Positions 16,540 to 27,921 of a DNA stretch of 44,394 nt are shown piece after piece. Numbering within the stretch: position 1 is the stretch's first letter; each line of letters starts with the position of its first letter. Source of the DNA: Paracoccus marinaquae (lineage in GTDB: Bacteria > Pseudomonadota > Alphaproteobacteria > Rhodobacterales > Rhodobacteraceae); assembly GCF_018860165.1 (NCBI RefSeq), contig NZ_JAHKNG010000030.1:1-44394 (forward strand). The letters run 5' to 3'. Below the pieces are notes generated by a model. That model saw only the letters and a list, made by a program, of their open reading frames with translations, did no database searches and was not told the origin of the DNA. Position numbers and translations under genes: made by a program.

Positions 16540-17021
16540 GCGCGGGCGCGCAACGCCTGCGTGCGTTGCCCGGGGCGGCGCAACGGGCTGACCGCGCCGG
16601 AACGCCAGCAATTGCTGGCTTTCCGGCTGCACGGCGCGTGCACCGGGAAGGCACCGGGCGTGCACAGCCTGTACACCGCCTGCGGGCGTTGCGCGAGGTT
16701 TTCGGTCATGGTCCGCCTTCTGTCGCCACAGATGACAGGGCGGGCCGAGGGCGGCGCCCGACCGCGGGCGGGCGCATCCACATCGCGTCAGGCAGTTCAT
16801 GCCGCCATCACCCCGTCCCCTCGATGCTGCGCGCAACCGCGACGAAGCGCCCGCCCATGGGGGCGGTCGGGCGCTGCCCGGCGGTGCCTGCGGCACCTCG
16901 GATCCGGGCGGGTGCTGGTCTGGCGGGGCGGGCTAGAGCTACCGTCCAATTTCCTGCTGGAGGTCAGCTTCGGCGTTGCTTGGTCGCGCTACCAAGCATT
17001 GTGCAATGCCGGGTCGTCTGT
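16540..17021. other. Intergenic stretch without a supported gene
   Basis: A 7-bp hairpin (GCAACGC/GCGTTGC, 16550-16569) lies just after ggt without a T run. Hairpins GCTTGGT/ACCAAGC (16978-16997) and the near-perfect palindrome GCATTGTGCAATGC (16996-17009) lie just past the end of the HEPN-like gene and might end its transcript. The ggt frame stays open after its stop to about 16830 and encodes a Cys-rich peptide (ACVRC, HGAC, ACGRC) without a start codon. I cannot support a gene. Confidence 0.5.
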
Positions 17022-17086
17022 TCAAAGAGCTTCGATTCTTTCGACAACCGCTTCGATCTGCTTGTCGAGGTCACGAAAGGCTGCCG

Positions 17087-17689
17087 CTAATCCGCATATC
17101 TCGAGTTGTATTCGGGTTCGCTGTGGGGCCACTTCGCGGTTCGCGCATGCGACGGACAGAGGGCATATGTTGTAATGATGGGTTGATCTTCACGCTGGTA
17201 GTCTGGCCCTTCTGCTTGGGTGACGTAGCCGTGTGCCAAGTCGTTACGACGCTCGGCCCATCCACGATAGGCCGTCATTAAGTCCGTCAGCTCTTGGCGC
17301 AGGTTTTGCGCTTCCTCTTTACCGCCTACGAAAGTAGTGGCGAAAAAGCGTTCCCATTGATCCTTCAACTGCTTGGCCCTTTGGTGCACATTGTTGACAT
17401 TGTCAAACTTTTCGACTGCGGCGGCGTTCAGGTCACCGCAGTGTTCTCTATCGAGAAGTGCCCGGTAGAGCGCTGCCGCCGCCGCGTTGACCCCTTCCCA
17501 ATCAGAAACGGCTTGTCCCAATGAGGTAAATATTGGTTGCTCCGCTCGATCTCCAGGCCGGTTCGGGATTATGCAGGTTTGGGGCCGAGACCAAGGCTGC
17601 TCTTCGGCTATCATCATGGCTCGCTCATCTCCTGCATGTGATTGTGGGAGTGCTTCAAATCCGTCGCTGTCTCCGAAGTAGTCATTCAT
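17087..17689 (-). CDS. HEPN-like domain protein, C-terminus probably frameshifted
   Basis: The 200-residue hypothetical protein is largely helical. It carries an RxxxxH motif, Arg148 to His153 in AERRNDLAHGYV, preceded by a long helix; this is the signature of HEPN domains, many of which are RNases. Past its stop another frame continues with AAAFRDLDKQIEAVVERIEA and ends at 17022. A one-base loss at the stop (GAT-TAG) would explain this; restored, the protein would have about 223 residues. The start at 17689 (MNDYFGDS) has a weak ribosome binding site; the frame is open to 17773. GC content is lower than the neighbours, it has no partner gene, and it may be a solitary acquired gene. Confidence 0.7.
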   Translation of the reverse strand: MNDYFGDSDGFEALPQSHAGDERAMMIAEEQPWSRPQTCIIPNRPGDRAEQPIFTSLGQAVSDWEGVNAAAAALYRALLDREHCGDLNAAAVEKFDNVNNVHQRAKQLKDQWERFFATTFVGGKEEAQNLRQELTDLMTAYRGWAERRNDLAHGYVTQAEGPDYQREDQPIITTYALCPSHARTAKWPHSEPEYNSRYAD

Positions 17690-17772
17690 CAGTCGTGCGG
17701 CATCGGTCAAGAGGGGCTCAAAGCCGCCCTCGCCGGCGAACCGGCCCCACCCTGACCACAGACAGACACGCA

Positions 17773-17801
17773 AAAACCCCCGGCGCGGGACCGGGGGTTT
17801 T
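17773..17801. terminator. Bidirectional intrinsic terminator after acnA
   Basis: An 11-bp stem, AAAACCCCCGG paired with CCGGGGGTTTT, encloses a 7-base loop. It has T-runs in both reading directions and lies 21 bases past the acnA stop on the minus strand. Confidence 0.85.
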
Positions 17802-17821
17802 GGGCTTTCACGAGGCCCGGA

Positions 17822-20593
<2,772 letters not shown>

Positions 20594-20687
20594 CAGGGCC
20601 TCCCTGTCTGCGAGATGGATGGGTCGGGCGTGCGTCCCATGCTTTGCCCCATGCGTCCGGCTTGCGCAAGGGCATCGCACAAGAATT

Positions 20688-20703
20688 GTATGCAATCGCA
20701 TAC
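20688..20703. promoter_or_regulatory. Palindrome in the acnA/DUF1223 divergent region
   Basis: GTATGC-AATC-GCATAC is a perfect 6+4+6 inverted repeat. On the minus strand it overlaps a candidate acnA promoter: TTGAGC, 17 bases, then TATGCG inside the palindrome. A second 10-base palindrome, CTTGCGCAAG, lies at 20661-20670. This looks like a dimeric regulator operator, GntR-like in style; the regulator is unknown. Confidence 0.5.
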
Positions 20704-20843
20704 CATATCTGCCGCTGTTGCTCAAGAGGCACGATGCGGTGATCACGCGGCGCCTAACAAAGCCTTGATTTGGCCGAAGCGGGCGGCTGCCGCTATGCAG
20801 GAAGCAGATTACGGACTTGGATGGGATCATGCGAAGGAAGCCG

Positions 20844-21833
20844 ATGGATCGGCCTGTGGATCGGCCTGCCGGGACGCCCGCGCGGCCGGGACTGGCGATG
20901 CTGGTCCTTGCCGCCGTTCTGGCGGCAGTGCCGGCGGGCGCGCAGGTCACCGGGACCGTGCCTGCGGATCCGGACGGGGCCGGCGCGATGATCTCCGATC
21001 CCGGCGCCGCCCCCGCGGCGATGATGCCGCTGATCGCGGCGCCGGACGATCCCGCCCGATCCGTCCCGGGCGGCGGTATCGTCGGCTCGGAGACGCCCGC
21101 CTATAACAGTTTCCTCGGCGGCGAGACGATGCCGGCGCCGGTCGAGGATTTCGCCCCGCCGGCGCTGCCGGTGGTGGTCGAGCTGTTCACCTCGCAGGGC
21201 TGTTCCTCCTGCCCGCCGGTCGATGCGATGCTGGCCCAGCTTTCGGCCGAACCGGGGGTGCTGCCGCTGTCGCTGCATGTCGATTACTGGGACTACCTCG
21301 GCTGGTCTGACAGTTTCGCGCGGCCGGAATTCACCGACCGGCAGGAGGGCTATGCCCGGGCCTCGGGCGAGCGCGCCCTTTACACGCCGCAACTGATCGT
21401 CGACGGGCGCGATACCGCGGTGGCGCCGGGGCCGGCGCAGCTGATGGCGCTGATCGACGCCAACCGGGTCTCGCCGGCCATGGTCGGGGTCCGGCGCGAA
21501 AGCACCGGCGAGGGCGAGATGATCGAGCTGCTGCCCCTGTCCGATCTGGGCGGGGCGGTCGATATCCTGCTGGTGCGCTATGCGCCCGAGCGTCGGGTCG
21601 AGGTGACGGCGGGCGAGAATCGCGGCCGCACGGTCACCTATATCAATGTGGTCCTGGGGATGGATCAGCTGGCCCATTGGGACGGCGCGCGCGCGCTGCG
21701 CCTGACGGTGCGGCCGGGCGATCAGCCGGGCGACGGCTTCCCGCCCGATACCCGGCATGTGCTGCTGGTCCAGGAGGCTGCCGGCGGCGACGAGTTGCCG
21801 GGGCCGATTCTGGCCGCCATCCAGCTGGACTGA
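20844..21833 (+). CDS. DUF1223 thioredoxin-like family protein
   Basis: The 329-residue protein has a signal peptide ([16 protein letters not shown]), a low-complexity Ala/Pro/Asp linker to about residue 105, then the DUF1223 domain opening [17 protein letters not shown] with a CxxC pair. [15 protein letters not shown] and [10 protein letters not shown] are the family hallmarks. The fold is thioredoxin-like, so a periplasmic redox role is possible but unproven. ATGs at 20817 and 20829 are alternatives; 20844 is chosen because AAGGAAG lies just upstream. It is divergent from acnA and 58 bases before an EamA permease. The linker is longer than I would expect for the family. Confidence 0.88.
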   Translation: MDRPVDRPAGTPARPGLAMLVLAAVLAAVPAGAQVTGTVPADPDGAGAMISDPGAAPAAMMPLIAAPDDPARSVPGGGIVGSETPAYNSFLGGETMPAPVEDFAPPALPVVVELFTSQGCSSCPPVDAMLAQLSAEPGVLPLSLHVDYWDYLGWSDSFARPEFTDRQEGYARASGERALYTPQLIVDGRDTAVAPGPAQLMALIDANRVSPAMVGVRRESTGEGEMIELLPLSDLGGAVDILLVRYAPERRVEVTAGENRGRTVTYINVVLGMDQLAHWDGARALRLTVRPGDQPGDGFPPDTRHVLLVQEAAGGDELPGPILAAIQLD

Positions 21834-21891
21834 GTGGCCCCGGCGCAGCGGCGGGCTTGCATGTCGTGCAGTTTGCCGCCAGCAAGCCCCC

Positions 21892-22791
21892 ATGAGCGAA
21901 TGGATCATCCAGATTTCCGGCACCCCCGAGGGGGCGCGCGTGGCCTCGGGGCTGGCGCTGATGGCGGCCTTTCTGCATGCGCTGTTCGGGGCACTGCAGA
22001 AGGGGCGGCACGATCCCTGGCTCAGCCGCGCGGCGATCGATCTCAGCTATGGGCTGATGGCGCTGCCGCTGGCCCTGTTACTGGTGCCCTGGCCCTCGGC
22101 CGAACTGTGGCCGGTGCTGTTCGGCGCCATGGCGATTCACATCGTCTACAAGATCGGGCAGGCGCAGACCTATGCGCGCGGCGCCTATACGGTGGTCTAT
22201 CCGGTGGTGCGCGGCAGCGGCCCGCTGTTTGCCGTCATCGCCGCCGGGATCGTCTTCGGCGAGCGCTTCAACGCCGTGCAATGGCTGGGCGTGCTGCTGC
22301 TGGTCGGCGGGATCTTCGGCCTTGGCCTCTATAACCTGCGCCGCCTGACGCTTGGCCGCGAGACGCTGGGCCCGGCGCTGGCCTGGGCGGTGGCGACCGG
22401 GGCGCTGGTCGCGCTTTACACCACCTATGACGCCTGGGGGATCCGGCAGGCCGCCGATCCCTTCACCTTTCTGGCCTGGTTCTTCGTCTTGGATTCGATC
22501 TTCATGCCGGTCTGGACCCTGCGCCGCCTCAGCCGCCTGAGCCGGCCCGAGATCGGGCCGCTGGCCGTGCGGGGCGTCATCGGCGCGCTGGTCGCCTTCG
22601 CCAGCTTCGGCTCGATCATGCTGGCCACCCGCATCGACGAGGTCGGCCGCGCGGCGGTGCTGCGCGAGACCTCGACCGTGTTTGCGGCCCTTGTCGGCTG
22701 GCTGGTCCTGGGCGAAAAGGTGGGGCCGGCGCGGGCGGGGCTGATGGCGCTGATCGCGGCCGGCGCGCTGGTGGTGGAATTCGCCGCCTGA
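21892..22791 (+). CDS. EamA/DMT family transporter
   Basis: The 299-residue protein has about ten hydrophobic helices and two EamA half-repeats, the first ending in ERFNAVQWLGVLLLVGGIFGLGLYNL and the second in LGEKVGPARAGLMALIAAGALVVE. It is an inner membrane metabolite exporter or importer of unknown substrate. The frame is open from 21757; the ATG at 21892 is where the membrane protein begins. A Gln-Tyr-Ala-Arg segment (IGQAQTYARGAYTVVYPVVRG) marks a common Rhodobacterales form. Confidence 0.88.
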   Translation: MSEWIIQISGTPEGARVASGLALMAAFLHALFGALQKGRHDPWLSRAAIDLSYGLMALPLALLLVPWPSAELWPVLFGAMAIHIVYKIGQAQTYARGAYTVVYPVVRGSGPLFAVIAAGIVFGERFNAVQWLGVLLLVGGIFGLGLYNLRRLTLGRETLGPALAWAVATGALVALYTTYDAWGIRQAADPFTFLAWFFVLDSIFMPVWTLRRLSRLSRPEIGPLAVRGVIGALVAFASFGSIMLATRIDEVGRAAVLRETSTVFAALVGWLVLGEKVGPARAGLMALIAAGALVVEFAA

Positions 22792-22832
22792 GACTGCGCC
22801 CGAGACGCCGCCTGAGACAAGGAGCGATGCCG

Positions 22833-23438
22833 ATGAAGGAACCGAAACCCTGGGTGAAGCCGGTGCTGGAACTGGGGCCGGTGCTGCTGTTCTTCCTGGT
22901 CTTCATCCTCACCCGCGACGAGACGGTCAGCCTTGGGGGGCGCGATTATGGCGGCTTCATCATCGCCACCGCGGTCTTCGTCCCGGTCCTGGTCCTTGCG
23001 ACCGCGATCCAGTGGCGGCTGACCGGGAAGCTGGCACCGATGCAGATCGCCACGCTGGTCCTGGTGATCGTCTTCGGCGGGCTGTCGGTCTGGCTGAACG
23101 ATCCGCGCTTCTTCAAGATGAAGCCGACGATGATCTATCTCCTGTTCGCGGCGATCCTGGGTGTCAGCCTGCTGGCGCGGCGCAACTGGCTGGGGGCGGT
23201 GCTGTCCGAGGCGCTGCCGATGGATGCCGAGGGCTGGCGCAAGCTGACCCTGCGCATGACCCTGATGTTCCTCGGGCTGGCCGCGGCCAACGAGGTGGTC
23301 TGGCGCAGCATGTCGGATTCGACCTGGGTCTATTTCAAGACCTTCGGCCTGCCGCTGATCCTGTTCGTCTTCCTGATGGCCAATGCCGGCCTGTTCCGCG
23401 CCCATGCGCCGGACCGTCCGGGCAAGGGCGACGAGTAG
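22833..23438 (+). CDS. yciB: Inner membrane-spanning protein YciB / septation protein A
   Basis: The 201-residue protein has five to six transmembrane helices. Family signs are KPWVKPVLELGPVLLFF near the N-terminus, LARRNWLGAVLSEALPMDAEGWRKLTLR in the middle and ANEVVWRSMSDSTWVYFKTFGLP. YciB helps keep envelope integrity and links to division. The ATG at 22833 is favoured over 22827 because AAGGAG lies 8 bases before it and only 2 before the other. Confidence 0.92.
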   Translation: MKEPKPWVKPVLELGPVLLFFLVFILTRDETVSLGGRDYGGFIIATAVFVPVLVLATAIQWRLTGKLAPMQIATLVLVIVFGGLSVWLNDPRFFKMKPTMIYLLFAAILGVSLLARRNWLGAVLSEALPMDAEGWRKLTLRMTLMFLGLAAANEVVWRSMSDSTWVYFKTFGLPLILFVFLMANAGLFRAHAPDRPGKGDE

Positions 23439-23465
23439 GAGCGCGCGGTTTTTCGCGTCCCGCGA

Positions 23466-23518
23466 CGGCGGGGGGCCAGCCCCCCGCACCCCCCGGGATA
23501 TTTGCGTGAAGAAGAAGG
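23466..23518. repeat. Intergenic hairpin repeat, copy 2
   Basis: An 8-bp perfect stem, GCGGGGGG/CCCCCCGC (23468-23487), is followed by CCCGGGATATTTGCGTGAAG. On the minus strand it reads CTTCACGCAAATATCCCGGG and then the hairpin, closely matching copy 3 on the plus strand at 43106. It fills the gap between two convergent genes and probably terminates both. Confidence 0.7.
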
Positions 23519-23521
23519 CGT

Positions 23522-24418
23522 TCAGGTCCGCAGTGCGCCCGGCCCCGCGGGGCTTGCCAGCAGGCGCGACCAGCGCGGCTCGATCCGGCCGGGCAGGCGG
23601 GTGCGCAGCATGCCGAGCGGCAGCGCCCAGGGCTGGCAGAGCGCGGTGCGGTAGAAATCGAACAGGCCGCGGCGCAGATAGGGCGTCCAGTGCGACAGGC
23701 GCAGCGGCCGCTGTTCGGTCGGAAAGCCGAGCGCGGTGAGCGCCGCCAGCGTCTCGCGGTGGTCGATCTGCAGATCCACCCAGTTGCGGGCCGGCCGGTC
23801 CAGTCCGAAGCCCAGGGCCTGGCGGCGGCCGAGCGACAGCCATTGCTCGAGGGCGAAATCGAACAGGTCGTTTTCGCGCGAGGTGACGTTGATGATCTCG
23901 GCCGCTTCGCCCGCCGGCGTGGCCAGCGCCCCGGCGGCGGCGTCGCGGAATTCGGCCCCGGTCAGCAGGATCACCCGGCCGGTGCTGCCCGCGGCGGCGT
24001 CGTGCAGCGTCTGAAGCGCGACCCTTGCCCCCAGCGAATGGCCGATGATCGCGACCGGCCGCCCGGTCTGATCCGCCAGCCGGGAAACGATCCCCGCCAG
24101 CGCCGTGCCTGCCTCGCCCGCACGGCGGTAAGCGCCGCCCAGACTGCCGCGTGCTTCCCAGCCGAAGGCGAGGGCGAGCCCCTCGTCGGGGCGGTCAGTG
24201 CCGAAGCCCAGGGCGCGTGGCCAGGAGGTCGCACGGCGCAGGTTGTGATCGGGGTCGAGGGACAGAATATGGCGATGTGGGTCAAAGGCGGGCTCCGAGG
24301 GCGAATAGCGATATCCGTGGATCATCACGATGACGGGTGCGCCTTCGGGCAGTGTCTCGGCGGCCTGCCACAGCCGCGGGGGCGGCGTTTGACTGGCGTT
24401 GACCTTGACGACCGGCAT
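23522..24418 (-). CDS. Alpha/beta hydrolase
   Basis: The 298-residue protein has an alpha/beta hydrolase core: VIVMIHGYRYSPSEP (oxyanion strand), then the nucleophile elbow IIGHSLGARVAL with a Ser, and a later strand VILLTGAEF. An acidic residue and a histidine follow in NVTSRENDLFD and DLQIDHRETL. There is no signal peptide, so it is probably cytosolic. It resembles Rhodobacterales hydrolases of unknown substrate. It converges on yciB and is divergent from rne. Confidence 0.8.
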   Translation of the reverse strand: MPVVKVNASQTPPPRLWQAAETLPEGAPVIVMIHGYRYSPSEPAFDPHRHILSLDPDHNLRRATSWPRALGFGTDRPDEGLALAFGWEARGSLGGAYRRAGEAGTALAGIVSRLADQTGRPVAIIGHSLGARVALQTLHDAAAGSTGRVILLTGAEFRDAAAGALATPAGEAAEIINVTSRENDLFDFALEQWLSLGRRQALGFGLDRPARNWVDLQIDHRETLAALTALGFPTEQRPLRLSHWTPYLRRGLFDFYRTALCQPWALPLGMLRTRLPGRIEPRWSRLLASPAGPGALRT

Positions 24419-25155
24419 TCCGGACCTCCTGAGACAGCCGCTCTTGGGCGGAGTGATAGGTCGATGTTGCGACAGCCGCGTGAAAGAAGCGTTAAGGCTG
24501 CGTGAAGGCCTTCGATGCGCGCCGGGCGGGGGTCACAAAACCTTTGCCTTCAGCGTGTTATGGAGGGGATATGCGGTGGACCGGATGCCTTGTTCCTGCC
24601 CATTGTTGCGCGTGATTTCACGCCTTGCGGGGCGGCCGGTCCGGCCCTGTTGCCGGTTGCGCGGCAGCCCGCGGGACACCCGCCTGCGGCCTGCGGGCCG
24701 CCGCCTGGCCCCGGGCCCTTCGATCGGGTGATCCGGGTCCATGCCGTTTTGGGCATTGAATTTCCCCCTGTTCCACCTCTATGTTGCAGGTATGCGCGAT
24801 GCGGCCTCAACTTCGGGTTGCGGCGCGCTCAAAGTTTCGCAGCGCGGCTCCTCTGGTTCCTGTCATTCAGGCAGGCGGACAGGGGTCACGCGGAAAACCC
24901 GCCCCGAGGCGCGACCCTTCGCGACCGGGGTGACATAAGACAGCGGCCCGGCCGGCCTGATGGTCGTCGGGTCTTCACAAGGAACAGACGCGATGGCGCG
25001 CGCAACGGACGGACAGGAACGGGAAGGGCGGGCAACATGCCGCGCCGGACCGCTCACCGTATTCCGCGCGGCCTTCGGGTCCTCATCATCCAGCAGGCAT
25101 CGTCAGACGGGGTCATCGGCCCCACCCGGCGGGGGACTGCGCGAAAGACTTAAAA
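24419..25155 (+). other. Gene-free leader upstream of rne
   Basis: No convincing gene lies in these 737 bases, though one + strand frame stays open from 24515 to 25153. Its residues are Arg/Pro/Gly-rich, without domain signals, and I judge it non-coding. The stretch contains several GC-rich hairpins (for example around 24660-24710) and a candidate promoter at 24756. RNase E leaders are commonly long and structured to allow self-regulation. Confidence 0.5.
24756..24785 (+). promoter_or_regulatory. Candidate rne promoter
   Basis: TTGAAT (24756-24761) and TATGTT (24780-24785) are 18 bases apart. Transcription from here would give a leader of about 360 bases before the rne ATG, similar in length to the E. 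coli rne leader. Only the boxes and spacing support it. Confidence 0.4.
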
Positions 25156-27801
25156 ATGGCAAAAAAAATGCTGATCGACGCCACCCATTCCGAGGAGACT
25201 CGGGTGGTCGTGGTGGATGGAACCAAGGTCGAAGAATTTGATTTCGAGACCGTAAACAAGCGGCAGCTGTCCGGAAACATCTATCTGGCCAAGGTGACGC
25301 GGGTCGAGCCCTCGCTGCAGGCGGCCTTCGTGGATTACGGCGGCAATCGCCACGGCTTCCTGGCCTTCGCCGAGATTCACCCCGATTACTACCAGATCCC
25401 GGCCGCCGACCGCGAGGCGCTGCTGGCCGAGGAACGCGCCGAGGCCGAGGCCCAGGAGGCCGAGGAGGCCGCCCGTGGCCGCAGGCGCCGCGGCGGCAGG
25501 GCCGCGCAGGCCGAAAAGACGGTCGATGCCGATGAGGTCGTGACCGGCGATGCCGCGGTTTCGGCCTCGGCGGACGAGGGGGCCGAAGCCGCGGCCGTGG
25601 CGGGCGCCGAAGCGCCGGCCGATACCGATTCCGGGGCTGAGGCCAGCGACGACGAGGCCGAAACGGGCGCAGTGGCCGATGCCGCCGAGGCCGATGACAG
25701 CATCGAGTCGGTCGCCGATGAGGACGTGACCGAGGAGATCCGTCCGCCGAAGAAGTCGCGCCCGCGCCGCTACAAGATCCAGGAGGTCATCAAGGTCCGG
25801 CAGATCATGCTGGTCCAGGTGGTCAAGGAGGAGCGCGGCAACAAGGGGGCGGCGCTGACCACCTATCTGTCGCTGGCCGGCCGCTATTGCGTGCTGATGC
25901 CGAACACCGCGCGCGGCGGCGGCATCAGCCGCAAGATCACCAATGCCGCCGACCGCAAGAAGCTGAAGGATATCGCGGGCGAGCTGGACGTGCCGAAGGG
26001 CGCGGGGCTGATCATCCGCACCGCCGGCAGCCAGCGCACCCGGACCGAGATCAAGCGCGATTACGAATATCTGCTGCGGCTGTGGGAGCAGATCCGCGAC
26101 CTGACCTTCAAGTCGATCGCCCCGGCGCCGATCTATGAGGAAGGCGACCTGATCAAGCGCACGATCCGCGATCTCTATTCCAAGGAGATCGACGAGGTGC
26201 TGGTCGAGGGCGAGCGCGGCTATCGCGTGGCCAAGGACTTCATGAAGATGATCATGCCGTCCCATGCCAAGAATGTGCGGCATTACACCGACCAGATGCC
26301 ACTTTTCGCCCGGTTTCAGGTGGAAAGCTACCTCTCGGGGATGTTCAACCCGGTCGTGCAGCTTCGTTCGGGCGGGTATATCGTCATCGGCGTGACCGAG
26401 GCGCTGGTTGCCATCGACGTGAACTCGGGCCGGGCCACCAAGGAGGGCTCGATCGAGGAAACGGCGCTGAAGACCAATCTCGAAGCCGCCGAGGAGGTCG
26501 CCCGCCAGTTGCGCCTGCGCGACCTGGCCGGGCTGATCGTGATCGATTTCATCGACATGGAAGAGCGCAAGAACAACGCCGCCGTCGAGAAGCGCCTGAA
26601 GGACAAGCTGAAATCCGACCGGGCGCGGATTCAGGTCGGCCGCATCTCGGGCTTCGGCCTGATGGAGATGAGCCGCCAGCGCCTGCGTCCGGGCATGCTG
26701 GAATCGACCACCCAGCCCTGCGCCCATTGCCACGGCACCGGCCTGATCCGCAGCGATGACAGCCTGGCGCTGACCATCCTGCGCGCCATCGAGGAAGAGG
26801 GCACCCGCAAGCGCAGCCGCGAGGTTCTGGTCCGGGCGCCGATCGCGGTGGCCAATTTCCTGATCAACGCCAAGCGCGAGCATATCGTCGGGATCGAGCA
26901 GCGTTACGGCATGTCGGTCCGCGTCGAGGCCGATCCGGTGCTGATCTCGCCCGATTTCGCGCTGGAGAAGTTCAAGACCGCGACCCGCTATGTGCCCGAG
27001 GTCACGCAGGCCGCGCTTTCGGTGGATGCCGATCTGATGGCCCGGATCGATGACGAGGAAGAGATCGTCGAAGAGCCGGAGGACGAGGCGGAAGAGCCCC
27101 GCAGCGCCGCCGCCGCCGAGGATGAGGGTGGCGAAGGCGGCCGGTCGCGCCGCCGCCGCCGTCGTCGCCGCAGGAATGGCGAGCGTGGCGAGGACGGTGC
27201 CGGGGATGACGAGGCCGCAGCGGGTTCCGACGCCGCAGGCGACGAGGCCGAAGCCGGTGAGCCGGCCGAGGGCCGCGAGACCGAGCAGGCCGCGGATGAG
27301 AACGGGTCCGGCGGCCCCCGGTCCCGCACGCGCCGCCGCCGTGGCGGAAGCCGGGCCGGCAGGGGCGAACAAGCCGCAGCCCTGCCCGAAGTCGTCGATC
27401 TGGACGAGCGGCAGGACGAGACCCGGGCCGAGGCCCTGCCGGGTGTCAATGCGGGCTACCCGCCGGTCGAGCCCGTCGCGGAGGCAGAGGCTGCGCCCGC
27501 CCCGGTCGCGGCCGAGGAACCCGCCCCGGTCGAGGAGGTCGCCGCCGAGCCCGCCGTCGATGCGCAACCGGAGGCAGCCGAGGCTCTTGCCGAAGATCCT
27601 GCGCCGGAGGTGGCCACCGAAGCCCTGGCCGAAGAGGTCGCCGCGACCGGGACGGTCGATGTTGCGCCCGAACCCGAGCCCGTGCCTGCCGAGCCCGTCG
27701 CCGAAGCGGACAGCGCCGATGACCGCCGCGAGCCGGAACTGGCCGAGGCAGCCGAACCGGCGCGGCCCAAGCGGCGCGGCTGGTGGTCGCTGGGCCGCTG
27801 A
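25156..27801 (+). CDS. rne: Ribonuclease E
   Basis: The 881-residue endonuclease is the core of the RNA degradosome. The N-terminus (MAKKMLIDATHSEETRVVVV) and the S1 domain are seen, but S1 is split by an acidic and basic insert at about 90-200, common in alphaproteobacteria. The catalytic domain has AIDVNSGR with Asp421 and Asn423, and IVIDFIDM with Asp464/467; the zinc link is CAHC, Cys522/Cys525. From about 640 on the protein is low-complexity Ala/Glu/Arg/Pro scaffold, with Arg-rich patches that would bind RNA. A perfect hairpin follows the stop. Confidence 0.97.
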   Translation: MAKKMLIDATHSEETRVVVVDGTKVEEFDFETVNKRQLSGNIYLAKVTRVEPSLQAAFVDYGGNRHGFLAFAEIHPDYYQIPAADREALLAEERAEAEAQEAEEAARGRRRRGGRAAQAEKTVDADEVVTGDAAVSASADEGAEAAAVAGAEAPADTDSGAEASDDEAETGAVADAAEADDSIESVADEDVTEEIRPPKKSRPRRYKIQEVIKVRQIMLVQVVKEERGNKGAALTTYLSLAGRYCVLMPNTARGGGISRKITNAADRKKLKDIAGELDVPKGAGLIIRTAGSQRTRTEIKRDYEYLLRLWEQIRDLTFKSIAPAPIYEEGDLIKRTIRDLYSKEIDEVLVEGERGYRVAKDFMKMIMPSHAKNVRHYTDQMPLFARFQVESYLSGMFNPVVQLRSGGYIVIGVTEALVAIDVNSGRATKEGSIEETALKTNLEAAEEVARQLRLRDLAGLIVIDFIDMEERKNNAAVEKRLKDKLKSDRARIQVGRISGFGLMEMSRQRLRPGMLESTTQPCAHCHGTGLIRSDDSLALTILRAIEEEGTRKRSREVLVRAPIAVANFLINAKREHIVGIEQRYGMSVRVEADPVLISPDFALEKFKTATRYVPEVTQAALSVDADLMARIDDEEEIVEEPEDEAEEPRSAAAAEDEGGEGGRSRRRRRRRRRNGERGEDGAGDDEAAAGSDAAGDEAEAGEPAEGRETEQAADENGSGGPRSRTRRRRGGSRAGRGEQAAALPEVVDLDERQDETRAEALPGVNAGYPPVEPVAEAEAAPAPVAAEEPAPVEEVAAEPAVDAQPEAAEALAEDPAPEVATEALAEEVAATGTVDVAPEPEPVPAEPVAEADSADDRREPELAEAAEPARPKRRGWWSLGR

Positions 27802-27812
27802 GCGAAGATTGC

Positions 27813-27844
27813 GAACGGGGCGCGGTCCGGGCCGCGCCCCGTTC
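27813..27844 (+). terminator. Rho-independent-like hairpin after rne
   Basis: A perfect 13-bp stem, GAACGGGGCGCGG with CCGCGCCCCGTTC, encloses a 6-base loop 11 bases past the rne stop. No T-run follows, so it may act as a 3' stabilising stem as well as a terminator. Confidence 0.65.
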
Positions 27845-27921
27845 CTGTTCGGGCAGCCGCCCACGCAAGCGTGACGAATTGCCCCCTGTCACCGCGCCCG
27901 GCAGCGGCTAAAGTCGCGGGC

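Noticed and set aside
16192..16896. Minus strand frames after ggt, including one with an AAGGCGG-type ribosome binding site before 16709
   Set aside because: They run into the antisense of ggt and show no family signal; the ribosome binding site is likely chance in GC-rich DNA.
17700..17770. tRNA-like GGTTCG and GAGCCCC stretch before the HEPN-like gene
   Set aside because: No acceptor stem, D arm or anticodon arm can be folded around it.
24515..25153. A 212-codon plus strand frame before rne
   Set aside because: Arg/Pro/Gly-rich, no domain, no conserved look, and a position typical of an RNase E leader.
25150..27864. A 904-codon minus strand frame opposite rne
   Set aside because: GC-rich codon use of rne keeps the opposite frame open. 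No motifs were seen, and rne is firmly supported.
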